DNA from: Promethearchaeota archaeon
GTDB taxonomy: Archaea; Asgardarchaeota; Lokiarchaeia; Sigynarchaeales; SOKP01
Direction: 5' to 3'
NCBI GenBank assembly: GCA_016839635.1
Contig: JAEOTV010000057.1
Span: forward strand, 1 to 56,139
Length of the DNA stretch: 56,139 nucleotides
This document shows, one piece after another, positions 34,741-42,336 of the stretch. A program made the position numbers and the translations under genes. The notes beneath the pieces are model-generated. The model had not been told where the DNA came from. It did no database searches and saw nothing but the letters and a program-made list of their open reading frames with translations. Position 1 is the stretch's first letter; each line of letters opens with the position of its first letter.

Positions 34741-35154
34741 ATGTCTGAACCTAGTCCTCTAAAATCTAAAGGATTTCACCCATTTGGCGATTTAATCGGA
34801 TTTGAATTTACTAAATTGAAAAAAGGATATTCCCAATGTGTTTTAAAGATTAATAATAATCACTTTAATCCTCACAAAACAGTTCATGGTGCTGTTATGT
34901 ATTCGATGGCAGACACGGGCATGGGAGGAGCATTATATTCTTTATTAGAAAAAGATGAGTCGTGTGCAACTGTAGAGATTAAAATCACTTACTTTAAACC
35001 TGTTAAAGAAGGAAGCCTTATATGTGATACAAAAGTAATCCATAGAGGAAGAACATTTGGTATTCTTGAATCAGAGATTATGAATGACGAAACTCTCGTT
35101 TCAAAGGCATATGGAACTTTTTCAATATTTAAAATTAAAAATAACATTACCTAA
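34741..35154 (+). CDS. Hotdog-fold PaaI-like thioesterase
   Basis: 137 residues. It has the PaaI pattern HFNPHKTVHGAVMYSMADTGMG, with the VHGA core and catalytic-type Asp, then VEIKITYFKPVKEGSL and GRTFGILESEI. It probably acts on aromatic or short acyl-CoA. The second such gene lies 158 bases away on the other strand. It is followed after 11 bases by the SH3 gene, so the two may be co-transcribed. Confidence 0.87.
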   Translation: MSEPSPLKSKGFHPFGDLIGFEFTKLKKGYSQCVLKINNNHFNPHKTVHGAVMYSMADTGMGGALYSLLEKDESCATVEIKITYFKPVKEGSLICDTKVIHRGRTFGILESEIMNDETLVSKAYGTFSIFKIKNNIT

Positions 35155-35165
35155 TTTAAAACATT

Positions 35166-35516
35166 ATGAAAGGGAAGAAGTGTCGGGTTATAGAAGATTA
35201 TAAGTCTCCTTACACAGAACTACTCTTAATTAGAAAAGGAGAAACTTTATCAATTAGAGAAAAAGAAAGTGAATGGCCGGGATGGATCTGGTGTACTAAT
35301 AAAGAAGGAATAAGTAGATGGGTGCCAGAAAATTATCTCGAAATTCAAGGAACCACGGGCAAAGCAAAACAAGATTATAACGCTACAGAACTTAATGTAA
35401 AAACAGGAGATGAACTTATAATTAAAGAAGAAGAAGCAGAATGGTTCTGGGTTGTTAATCAGCAAGGAAAAAGGGGTTGGGTTCCAATAAGAAACGTTCA
35501 AATAATTGATGAATAA
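35166..35516 (+). CDS. Tandem SH3-domain protein
   Basis: 116 residues holding two SH3-like domains. The first spans about 1-58 (DYKSPYTELLLIRKGETLSI, then ISRWVPENYLEI). The second spans about 60-114 (QDYNATELNVKTGDELII, then GKRGWVPIRNVQII). Both carry the ALYDY-like start and the final (W)VPxNY-like turn of variant SH3 domains. This type is known in bacteria and archaea as stand-alone SH3 proteins. Peptide-ligand binding is possible, since W and P/N-Y groove residues remain, at least in domain 1. There is no signal peptide, so it is cytoplasmic, unlike cell-wall SH3b proteins. Confidence 0.82.
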   Translation: MKGKKCRVIEDYKSPYTELLLIRKGETLSIREKESEWPGWIWCTNKEGISRWVPENYLEIQGTTGKAKQDYNATELNVKTGDELIIKEEEAEWFWVVNQQGKRGWVPIRNVQIIDE

Positions 35517-35649
35517 TTAATAAAGTGAGTTTGAGTTCTATTTCTTGATATATTGAAATATTTTGATTTTAAAAGCATAGAGAGGAATAAACTTTTTAAT
35601 TATTTTCTAATAAAAGATGTTATAATAAAACTGAGAAGATGAATTTAAT

Positions 35650-36435
35650 ATGACTGAGCCCCATAATAGAATAAATGAAACATTAAAAACAATTTTTAGT
35701 CTAAGATCAATTCGAAATTATTCTGAAAAAGAGATATCTAAAGAGAATTTAAATCTCATAATAAACGCATCCGTAAGAGCTGCTAATGCCTCAGGAAGAC
35801 AAAGTTATTCTATAATTGTTGTCGATGATAAGCATCTTTTAAAAAAATATTTCTATGCTGCTAATAAAGGATTACTCTTTTGTGTAGATTTCAACAGAAT
35901 AATTGATGCTGCCAAATATTTAAATCATACTTTTGCTTCGAATAATTTGAGATTTTTTATAACTGGAGCAACAGATACTATACTTGCTGCCCAAACGGCG
36001 ACTATTGCGGCAAAATCCCTAGCAATCGATTCTTTATTCACTAATAGTGTTCATAGAGAAGAATTAAATTCTGTTTATAAAGATTTTAACCTTCCTAAAA
36101 CGCTTTGCTTTCCTCTAATCGCACTTTGTTTAGGTTATGCTTCTAAAGAATCAAAATATTTGAAAGGCAGATTAAAAAGTCCAGGAATTATCCATCATAA
36201 TAAATATCATCGATTAACAGAACAAGAATTAGATAAGCTTATAGAAGAATATGATGATGATGAAAATCATATAGGGCTTTTATGGGAAAATTGGAAAGAA
36301 ATGGGTTTCAAACATTACCTAGATTGGTTCTATACCAGATGGTCACGAGAAATCCCAAAAGAAAAACTGCAGGAATTTCACATAATATTAAAAGAAGTCG
36401 GATTTATAGATCCAAAATGGTATATTGATCAATAA
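35650..36435 (+). CDS. Nitroreductase-family protein
   Basis: 261 residues. It has FSLRSIRNYSEKEISKENLN and SVRAANASGRQSYSIIVVDD at the FMN end, AAQTATIAAKSLAIDSLFTN in the middle, and FPLIALCLGYASKESKYLKG at the end of the fold. Overall it parallels the gene at 27891, including a long helical C-terminal tail, so the two are probably paralogues. The usual glycine after ALAxG is altered (AIDSLF), so FMN contacts may differ. Confidence 0.82.
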   Translation: MTEPHNRINETLKTIFSLRSIRNYSEKEISKENLNLIINASVRAANASGRQSYSIIVVDDKHLLKKYFYAANKGLLFCVDFNRIIDAAKYLNHTFASNNLRFFITGATDTILAAQTATIAAKSLAIDSLFTNSVHREELNSVYKDFNLPKTLCFPLIALCLGYASKESKYLKGRLKSPGIIHHNKYHRLTEQELDKLIEEYDDDENHIGLLWENWKEMGFKHYLDWFYTRWSREIPKEKLQEFHIILKEVGFIDPKWYIDQ

Positions 36436-36458
36436 ATTTGGAAAAAGTATCAATTTAA

Positions 36459-37022
36459 TCACTTCAAATTTAAGTGATTATACCCTTTATGATTAAGGAT
36501 TTCCTTAAGTAAAGCTTTAAATACTTCCTCAACATTCTCCCCAGTTTTTGAAGAACATTCAAAATAATCCTGTAAACCATGTAATTTCATTAAATCTAAT
36601 GCTTCTTCTTCTATACAAACCCTTTGTTCTCTCAGGTCCAGTTTACTCCCGACAATTATAAAAGGCATATTTTTAGATACTTTTCTAAATTCTGGGAGCC
36701 AATTAATAATATTAATGAGACTTTCATAATTAGTAAGATCAAATACAAAAATTCCTCCGGAACAACCTTGACCATATGATGGTATTAGGAATTTGAATTT
36801 ATCTTCACCTCCAAAATCCCATACTTGAAGTGTTACTTTTCCATTATTAGTTTCTAAGAGTTTGATATGTATTGCTGCTCCCAGAGTTGATTTAATATTT
36901 TCAAAAAACTTGTTTGTGAGGTAACGATTTATAAGTGTAGTTTTTCCAACTCCACTATCTCCGAAAACACAAATTTTGTATGTTAGATTTAACTCTTGTT
37001 GTTTAGTATCTACCATATTCAA
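36459..37022 (-). CDS. Ras-like small GTPase
   Basis: 187 residues. G1 is GDSGVGKT (21-28), G2 Thr46, G3 WDFGGED (68-74; Ras has WDTAGQE), G4 is SKLD at 126-129 instead of NKxD, and G5 is CSSKTG (SSK at 157-159). The Ras Gln61 position reads Glu or Asp, so hydrolysis may differ. The tail has no Cys, so it is not prenylated. This is the Asgard type of Ras/Rab/Arf-like GTPase. It is preceded by a 23-bp inverted repeat. Possible partners are the longin/roadblock protein at 26114 and others not seen here. Confidence 0.88.
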   Translation of the reverse strand: MNMVDTKQQELNLTYKICVFGDSGVGKTTLINRYLTNKFFENIKSTLGAAIHIKLLETNNGKVTLQVWDFGGEDKFKFLIPSYGQGCSGGIFVFDLTNYESLINIINWLPEFRKVSKNMPFIIVGSKLDLREQRVCIEEEALDLMKLHGLQDYFECSSKTGENVEEVFKALLKEILNHKGYNHLNLK

Positions 37023-37047
37023 ATAACTTTCTTTATGGTTTTCAATT

Positions 37048-37070
37048 TTTATGTGATCATCACATAAAAT
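37048..37070. repeat. 23-bp perfect inverted repeat before the GTPase gene
   Basis: Arms TTTTATGTGAT and ATCACATAAAA around one C. It ends 26 bases before the minus-strand ATG (37022), the place of a TATA region or operator. It contains TGTGA/TCACA half sites but with 3 bases between them, not the 6 of CRP. Confidence 0.6.
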
Positions 37071-37254
37071 ACTCTTTTCTTATACCTTTCTATGTAATAC
37101 TCTTAATTTTTAAGAGAAATATATCTTATAGAAAATATTCTTTTTAATTTAAATATTTAGTTCTTAAAACTTATAAATACTCTTAGAGATAACCTTCTAG
37201 AAGCGGGGTAAAATCTGATGAAAACTTTAAGTATGCTGTATTTTGATTCACTCC

Positions 37255-38073
37255 TTAATCTAAACCTTCAATTTTTTTAGGAGCTCGGGGGGGAGAACGG
37301 TAAAATTTAACAGCAGGATAACCCAATATAAATACTCCAACTTTATTTCCCTTAATGTTAGCTATTTTCTTTATTTCTGGATTCCGCATCATGGCAATCT
37401 GCGTCCAACCATTCCAACAAGTACCTAAACCCAAAGCTTGGGCGGCTAATCTACCATATGTAATAATAATTCCGATGTTTAAAAATTCACTGTCAAACAT
37501 CAGAGGAGAATCAACAAAAATAACATGAGGGGCATCAAAAAATACTGGACTGTTAAATGCTTTTCCAAGAAGCTTAAATAACAAACCATATTTAGCTTTT
37601 AATTTTGGTTCTTTGATTAACTCTTCAATGACAGCATCATTTAATTGCTTTATTTGTTCTTTGTCTGAAAGGACTGTAAAATTTTCAGTTCGTGCGTTTT
37701 CTGCTGTAGGAGCATATAACATTGCATCAAAAACTTTTTGTAAAATATCATTTGGCACTTTTTTAGTTCTAAAACGACGAATTGAACGATTTGCTCTAAG
37801 AAATTTATAAATTATATCATATGAAGCGATATTCTCTGGTTTATCAACTCCTTCATAGGAATATGCTTCTCCCATTCCTTCGTAAAGAATAGCATCTTGA
37901 GGGCATCTTGCGATGCACTGACCACATAGATTACAAAAATCAGTTGGATCATTAAACACTATTTTATCTTGATCTTGATCTCGTCTAAATAATATACAAG
38001 TAATAAGGCAAAGATTGCAATTATTGCATTTCTCATGATTTATTCCTTTAATAGACATAAGATATAAAATCAA
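37255..38073 (-). CDS. Ferredoxin-nitroreductase fusion
   Basis: 272 residues. Residues 1-70 form a two-cluster ferredoxin: CNNCNLCLITC and CNLCGQCIARCP. The rest is a nitroreductase fold with NRSIRRFRTKKVPNDIL, then LYAPTAENARTENFTVL and the mid-region ITYGRLAAQALGLGTCWNG. It ends GVFILGYPAVKFYRSPPR. This fusion is common in anaerobes, where reduced ferredoxin can feed FMN. It is the third nitroreductase-family gene within about 10 kb. Confidence 0.9.
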   Translation of the reverse strand: MILYLMSIKGINHEKCNNCNLCLITCILFRRDQDQDKIVFNDPTDFCNLCGQCIARCPQDAILYEGMGEAYSYEGVDKPENIASYDIIYKFLRANRSIRRFRTKKVPNDILQKVFDAMLYAPTAENARTENFTVLSDKEQIKQLNDAVIEELIKEPKLKAKYGLLFKLLGKAFNSPVFFDAPHVIFVDSPLMFDSEFLNIGIIITYGRLAAQALGLGTCWNGWTQIAMMRNPEIKKIANIKGNKVGVFILGYPAVKFYRSPPRAPKKIEGLD

Positions 38074-38115
38074 TTAGTTAAAATAATTTTTATTATAAAT
38101 CACTCTGAGAATCTT

Positions 38116-38217
38116 ATGTGGTATGAGGTTTCAGCACCAAAAGATATATATCAAATAGGTAGAAAATATTCAGAGAAAATCTTAAAAAAAAAAAGATTTA
38201 ATATTGGTTTAAGTTAA
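38116..38217 (+). CDS. Possible 33-residue small ORF
   Basis: ATG to stop, reading MWYEVSAPKDIYQIG, then a Lys-rich segment and NIGLS. It lies on the opposite strand in the 164-base spacer between two leftward genes. No clear ribosome site is visible. It could be a true short protein, a gene remnant or chance. Low support. Confidence 0.25.
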   Translation: MWYEVSAPKDIYQIGRKYSEKILKKKRFNIGLS

Positions 38218-38237
38218 GAATAAAATCTTGATTATTT

Positions 38238-38699
38238 CTATTGTTTAAGCGGAAACATAATTTGAGTTTTCAACTCTTCAGGTGGGGTCTCACCAGGATC
38301 ATTTAAATAAAACTCATAAGCAACTCCTGTCGGTTCGTATCCATTTTGTTGAATCCATTGAGTAAGTTCATTGTAGGCAGGTTCTATTTCGGTATATGAA
38401 CCGATATGCAGATACGAAGCAAATTTTCCCGACGGTATTTCACTCTCTTCAATATTATCCTTATTAGGAAGTTTTTTCGCAACAGGAAATCCAATTTCAA
38501 TATCTAAGTTTTGCATATCCAAATTATAATAAGCAACAAATGGTGCCCCCGTTGCTTGTTCTCCCAAATCACCAAGATATTGCATTATTCTTTTATAGGA
38601 TTCTCCAAGGACTTGAGGCAAATTTTGAACAGAGGACCTAGTTCTTATTGATAAGACAGGTTGAGTATCTTGGTATTTTAACTCACATTTAGAATCCAT
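38238..38699 (-). CDS. GyrI-like effector-binding protein
   Basis: 153 residues of the GyrI-like/SOUL-type small-molecule-binding fold. It has TQPVLSIRTRSSVQNLPQVL at the start, GAPFVAYYN in the middle and SYTEIEPAYNELTQWIQQNG near the end, the same order as the effector domain of AraC/MerR multidrug regulators. There is no DNA-binding domain, so it is a stand-alone member, possibly a ligand sequesterer or hydrolase. Confidence 0.82.
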   Translation of the reverse strand: MDSKCELKYQDTQPVLSIRTRSSVQNLPQVLGESYKRIMQYLGDLGEQATGAPFVAYYNLDMQNLDIEIGFPVAKKLPNKDNIEESEIPSGKFASYLHIGSYTEIEPAYNELTQWIQQNGYEPTGVAYEFYLNDPGETPPEELKTQIMFPLKQ

Positions 38700-38842
38700 T
38701 TTGGTTTCACGTTTAAGATTATTAACCTAGATGGTTAAAATTATGAAATTTGATATTTTTATTTCTCTTCAAATGATATAAATCATCACTTTAAAAGAAT
38801 TTATGAAAATAATTTATAGTGATCACTGTATAGAATTAGTAA

Positions 38843-39766
38843 TTAAATTTTAGTTTCTTTTTTAAATTCAAATGAGATTATTGCAGGGTCTTTGATTCCC
38901 AATTTTGTACTAATATTTCTAATGTAGCGTATTCTTCTTTTTTTTAGTATATCATTAACAATTACAGTAGGTACTAGAGAAATTGTTAGAATAAGGGGCA
39001 ATCCCAACCATAAAATTAAGGTTGGAATATTAAAAATATTACCAGGCAATCCAAAATTGTCATTAAATCTTTGAATAAAATCATTTACAGTTAAAATATA
39101 AGTAAGAATAGCTCCAATACCTGCATAGCTTCTGAGTATTGTTTGGAACCAATCACCAATAGAACGTAATACTATTGATTCTGAAGAATTCTCTATTTTT
39201 TGTTTGTTTGAATATATAATTCCTGAATCTTTCAAAAACCAAACTGATGAAAAAAACATTGTTGCTAACGCAAGAGTTAACATTAATAATATTGCATCTG
39301 CAAAAAACCTTGTTAGCATAGGGATATGGGAAACAACATCAAAGATATTTGTTATATCCGCAGATAAGATAAATTCTACTATAGTGGGAGTAAAAAGCAA
39401 AGAAGAAAGATTAATAGCCATTAAAACTGGAAAAAAACTCTTAGAAAACAAAAGCAGTTTTTCTGATCTTTGTTCTGTTTGAATTCCATAATACATACTT
39501 GAACCATAAAACTTTTTATGTAAGTATAAAATAATTGGGCTTATAAGATAACCTCCAATAATTAATCCGGTTAAAGCAGAAAGAGGAAGAATAATAATGA
39601 ATATAATCCCAAGTTCTAAAAGAACATCATCTAAAGGTATAAAACGAGATAAATCAATTGGAATCACTGGTCTAAATAATATTTCTAAAATACTAATTAT
39701 GATTATCCAAAAAATAATATAAACAAAAAATAATATTAATAATTTCTTGTACTTGGAAATTTTCAT
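38843..39766 (-). CDS. Multi-span membrane protein, unknown
   Basis: 307 residues with about six membrane spans (near 10-30, 52-78, 108-132, 148-175, 215-232 and 250-272), Lys-rich start and charged tail. No family motif is recognised. It lies 116 bases after the winged-helix gene on the same strand, at the end of the large membrane cassette, so it may be part of that operon or read separately. Confidence 0.55.
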   Translation of the reverse strand: MKISKYKKLLILFFVYIIFWIIIISILEILFRPVIPIDLSRFIPLDDVLLELGIIFIIILPLSALTGLIIGGYLISPIILYLHKKFYGSSMYYGIQTEQRSEKLLLFSKSFFPVLMAINLSSLLFTPTIVEFILSADITNIFDVVSHIPMLTRFFADAILLMLTLALATMFFSSVWFLKDSGIIYSNKQKIENSSESIVLRSIGDWFQTILRSYAGIGAILTYILTVNDFIQRFNDNFGLPGNIFNIPTLILWLGLPLILTISLVPTVIVNDILKKRRIRYIRNISTKLGIKDPAIISFEFKKETKI

Positions 39767-39882
39767 GAGATCTAAAGCCTTGGATAACTTTTATGACTTC
39801 TTATTAAATGAATTTTCATGGGCTTTTAATACTATACTTTAAAATCATCTATAAAAAGATTTTCCACTTTTTAGAAATATAA

Positions 39883-40218
39883 TTACTTATCACTAAATCC
39901 ACTCAGAACTTGTTCCATTTTTTTTCGATATAGATCAAAAGCTGCCCGACCATTTTTACTAAGCTTTAGTATTGTTTGAGGTTTTTTTCCTTTGAATTTT
40001 TTCTCAATATTCACATACCCCGTAGACTCAAGTTTAGTCAAATGTGAAGACAAATTTCCATCAGTTAGTCCAGTTTGGTTTCTCAAGAACACAAAATCAG
40101 CGCTCTCAACTACATACAGATATGACATGATCATCAATCTTGCTGGCTCATGTATAACCTTGTCAATATCACTGAGAGGTTGGATATTATCCTCTGATTC
40201 TGCCTTCTTTTTTGTCAT
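39883..40218 (-). CDS. Winged-helix transcription regulator (HTH_34-like)
   Basis: 111 residues. It has a DKVIHEPARLMIMSYLYVVE helix, a recognition region FLRNQTGLTDGNLSSHLTKL, and a wing beginning GYVNIEKKFKGKKPQTIL. This is the ArsR/MarR-like winged helix seen next to exporter genes in many archaea and bacteria. It lies 10 bases after the last of the three paralogous membrane proteins, so it probably belongs to and controls that operon. Confidence 0.88.
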   Translation of the reverse strand: MTKKKAESEDNIQPLSDIDKVIHEPARLMIMSYLYVVESADFVFLRNQTGLTDGNLSSHLTKLESTGYVNIEKKFKGKKPQTILKLSKNGRAAFDLYRKKMEQVLSGFSDK

Positions 40219-40228
40219 GAACCATCAC

Positions 40229-40864
40229 CTATTTTGACAAGGGATATTTTTTTAAAAAGTGAATAAAATAATATAATCCAATTACTACTATTGCCCCTCC
40301 AAAAGAACCATATGTAAGAAGAGTATCCAGTGGAGATCCTACAATTGGAGTAAGCAGAATTGTTAAAAAGAGCCCTATTCCCGCTAGAAAACCGTAAAAA
40401 TACAATCTAGTAAAATCTAGAAAATAAGCTACGACACAAAAAGGAAAAGCAAAAAATCCTATTCCTAACAATAATGATATTAGAAGAGGCTCAAGTTGGA
40501 TGCTATTAATTAACCCTGTAAAAGGTAAAATAAGCAAAAATAAATTCAAAATAAAAAATGCACTTAAAAATAGTTTGAGTTTTAGTTGTTTTGACTTACG
40601 TTTTGGTCCAAATTTTACAATTCCCATACGAGGGACTGTAATATACTTTTTTCCTAGAAAAAAAAGTAAGAATGCAATTGTATTCAACACTACAACCGGT
40701 GTAATAATAATCCAGACATCATTTAAATTTAAGAGCGAAGCTAGTGATGTACTAACTCCCATACTTAGAATTATCAGCCCGATAAATAAATCCCATAGTC
40801 CGTCGTCGAATATTGATCTATAGGCTTTTTTCTCAAGTGATTTTAAATCCATATTTTCAGTCAT
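40229..40864 (-). CDS. Tandem membrane paralogue C
   Basis: 211 residues, about six spans. It starts MTENMDLKSLEKKAYRSIFD and has GKKYITVPRMGIVKFGPKRK after the second span; both phrases are shared with the two genes upstream. The end is HFLKKYPLSK. The family is known to me only as uncharacterised. The soluble start and the basic loop face the cytoplasm. It overlaps none of its neighbours but lies 3 bases from the next gene. Confidence 0.78.
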   Translation of the reverse strand: MTENMDLKSLEKKAYRSIFDDGLWDLFIGLIILSMGVSTSLASLLNLNDVWIIITPVVVLNTIAFLLFFLGKKYITVPRMGIVKFGPKRKSKQLKLKLFLSAFFILNLFLLILPFTGLINSIQLEPLLISLLLGIGFFAFPFCVVAYFLDFTRLYFYGFLAGIGLFLTILLTPIVGSPLDTLLTYGSFGGAIVVIGLYYFIHFLKKYPLSK

Positions 40865-40867
40865 ATT

Positions 40868-41485
40868 TTAGTCCATCTCCTCTTTTGGTAATGGATATTT
40901 TTTAAGAAATCGAATAAAAAAGATTATACCCCACGTAATGATAATAATACCAATTATTCCAAATGTAATAAAACCAGTAATAATAGTTTCAATCTCGTAT
41001 CCACGTAAAAATTCCGTAAGGAAAATGCTAAAACCTCCCATCACAGCAATAATATACCCGCGATTAAATTGTAAAAAAAAAGCAAAAAAACTTATAGGAA
41101 TAAAGATGAGCAAGCTAAAGAAAATTGGCACAAAAATCCCTTCTACTGTTACACTTGGGAGCCCCGGAATGAATCGAAGGCTTACAAGTATGATCAATAA
41201 TACAAAATTAGCAAATGAAACAACAAACAATCTCTTAATATTTAATTTACGTTTCTGACCGAACCTGGCACGCCCTAAACGAGGAAGAACGATGTATTTC
41301 TTACCAATAAATAGGAATATAAGACCTCCAATTGAAAAAAATGAATAGGCAATTAAATTACTAAAAAAATAATTAAATCCAATTCCAAGAAAAAAACACC
41401 CTAAAAGGATATCATAGAGCCCATCCTGAAAGTAAGAGGTCCATGCTTTTTTCTCAAGTGATTTTAAATCAATATTTTCAGACAT
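40868..41485 (-). CDS. Tandem membrane paralogue B
   Basis: 205 residues, about six spans. It starts MSENIDLKSLEKKAWTSYFQ with the loop GKKYIVLPRLGRARFGQKRK and ends FLKKYPLPKEEMD, the same frame as its paralogues. Gaps of 3 bases on both sides show it is translated with them. Function unknown; see paralogue C. Confidence 0.78.
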   Translation of the reverse strand: MSENIDLKSLEKKAWTSYFQDGLYDILLGCFFLGIGFNYFFSNLIAYSFFSIGGLIFLFIGKKYIVLPRLGRARFGQKRKLNIKRLFVVSFANFVLLIILVSLRFIPGLPSVTVEGIFVPIFFSLLIFIPISFFAFFLQFNRGYIIAVMGGFSIFLTEFLRGYEIETIITGFITFGIIGIIIITWGIIFFIRFLKKYPLPKEEMD

Positions 41486-41488
41486 ATT

Positions 41489-42136
41489 TTAAGCTTTCTC
41501 CCCTTTAGGCAAAGGATATTTTCGAATAAATTTAATTAAGGATATCATTCCTATGAAAATAATAACAAAACTAGTAATACCGAATGCGGTTAGAGCGTCA
41601 AATGGTTCCGGGATAATTAATGATAATAAATCTGATAGAAAAAAACTTAATCCCACTAAAATAGCTATAAAATACAATCGGGGATATTGAAGGAAATATG
41701 CTGCAAAAAATAACGGAACTGTTATAAATAATAATCCTGTAAATAATCCTTCAAGATACACCGGAAAAATTATCCTTAAATCTGGATTTACTAAACGTAT
41801 TATATAAATAATTAAAAGAATAACCGAATTAATAGATAATACAATTACTGTTTTCAATTTACGAGATTTTTGTCTAAATCCAAATTTTACTAATCCTAAA
41901 CGAGGTTGTGTTATAAATTTTTTTCCGAGTAAAAAAATAATAAACCCAATTATCATAAGAATTATTGGTAATAGACTATCAAACGGTTCAGGTAATAAAT
42001 CACCAAGAGTTATGCCTATACCGATACTTAAAACCAATATACCAAAATAAATATCTAAAATTCCATCTTCAAGTGTAGATCTCCATGTTTTTTTCTCAAT
42101 TTCTTTTAAATCAATATTTTCCGCTATTATTTTCAC
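41489..42136 (-). CDS. Tandem membrane paralogue A
   Basis: 215 residues, about six spans. It starts with MKIIAENIDLKEIEKKTWRS, has the loop GKKFITQPRLGLVKFGFRQK and ends FIRKYPLPKGEKA. It is the first of three tandem paralogues and the most diverged in its basic loop. The gene begins 14 bases after the 31-residue peptide gene. Function unknown. Confidence 0.78.
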   Translation of the reverse strand: MKIIAENIDLKEIEKKTWRSTLEDGILDIYFGILVLSIGIGITLGDLLPEPFDSLLPIILMIIGFIIFLLGKKFITQPRLGLVKFGFRQKSRKLKTVIVLSINSVILLIIYIIRLVNPDLRIIFPVYLEGLFTGLLFITVPLFFAAYFLQYPRLYFIAILVGLSFFLSDLLSLIIPEPFDALTAFGITSFVIIFIGMISLIKFIRKYPLPKGEKA

Positions 42137-42150
42137 CTAAGTTTTAAACC

Positions 42151-42246
42151 TTAAGATATATTATTCAAGTAAATTACCAGCCCGATTAATATTGTAGCTA
42201 TGAACACAATGAATAATATGATTCTTAAAAGTAATATCTTTTTCAT
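42151..42246 (-). CDS. 31-residue single-span membrane peptide (new small ORF)
   Basis: ATG at 42244-42246, stop at 42151-42153. It has a basic start (MKKILLLR), one hydrophobic helix (IILFIVFIATILIGLVIYL) and a short polar end (NNIS). A perfect ribosome site GAGGAG lies at 42256-42261, 9 bases before the ATG. It sits between the cassette 2 permease and the paralogous membrane trio, on the same strand and with short gaps (90 and 14 bases). These signals make it very likely translated. It could be a small subunit, regulator or exported peptide. Confidence 0.7.
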   Translation of the reverse strand: MKKILLLRIILFIVFIATILIGLVIYLNNIS

Positions 42247-42336
42247 CTATTTCTTCTCCTCTGATTTATTATTTTTTATTTTTTTATTGATAACTTGTAA
42301 TAAAAAAAGAAAAGAGTGTAATTCCTTAGGGAACCA

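Noticed and set aside
37048..37070. CRP/FNR binding site before the GTPase
   Set aside because: TGTGA and TCACA halves are separated by 3 bases instead of 6, and no CRP-like gene is seen, so only an inverted repeat is claimed.
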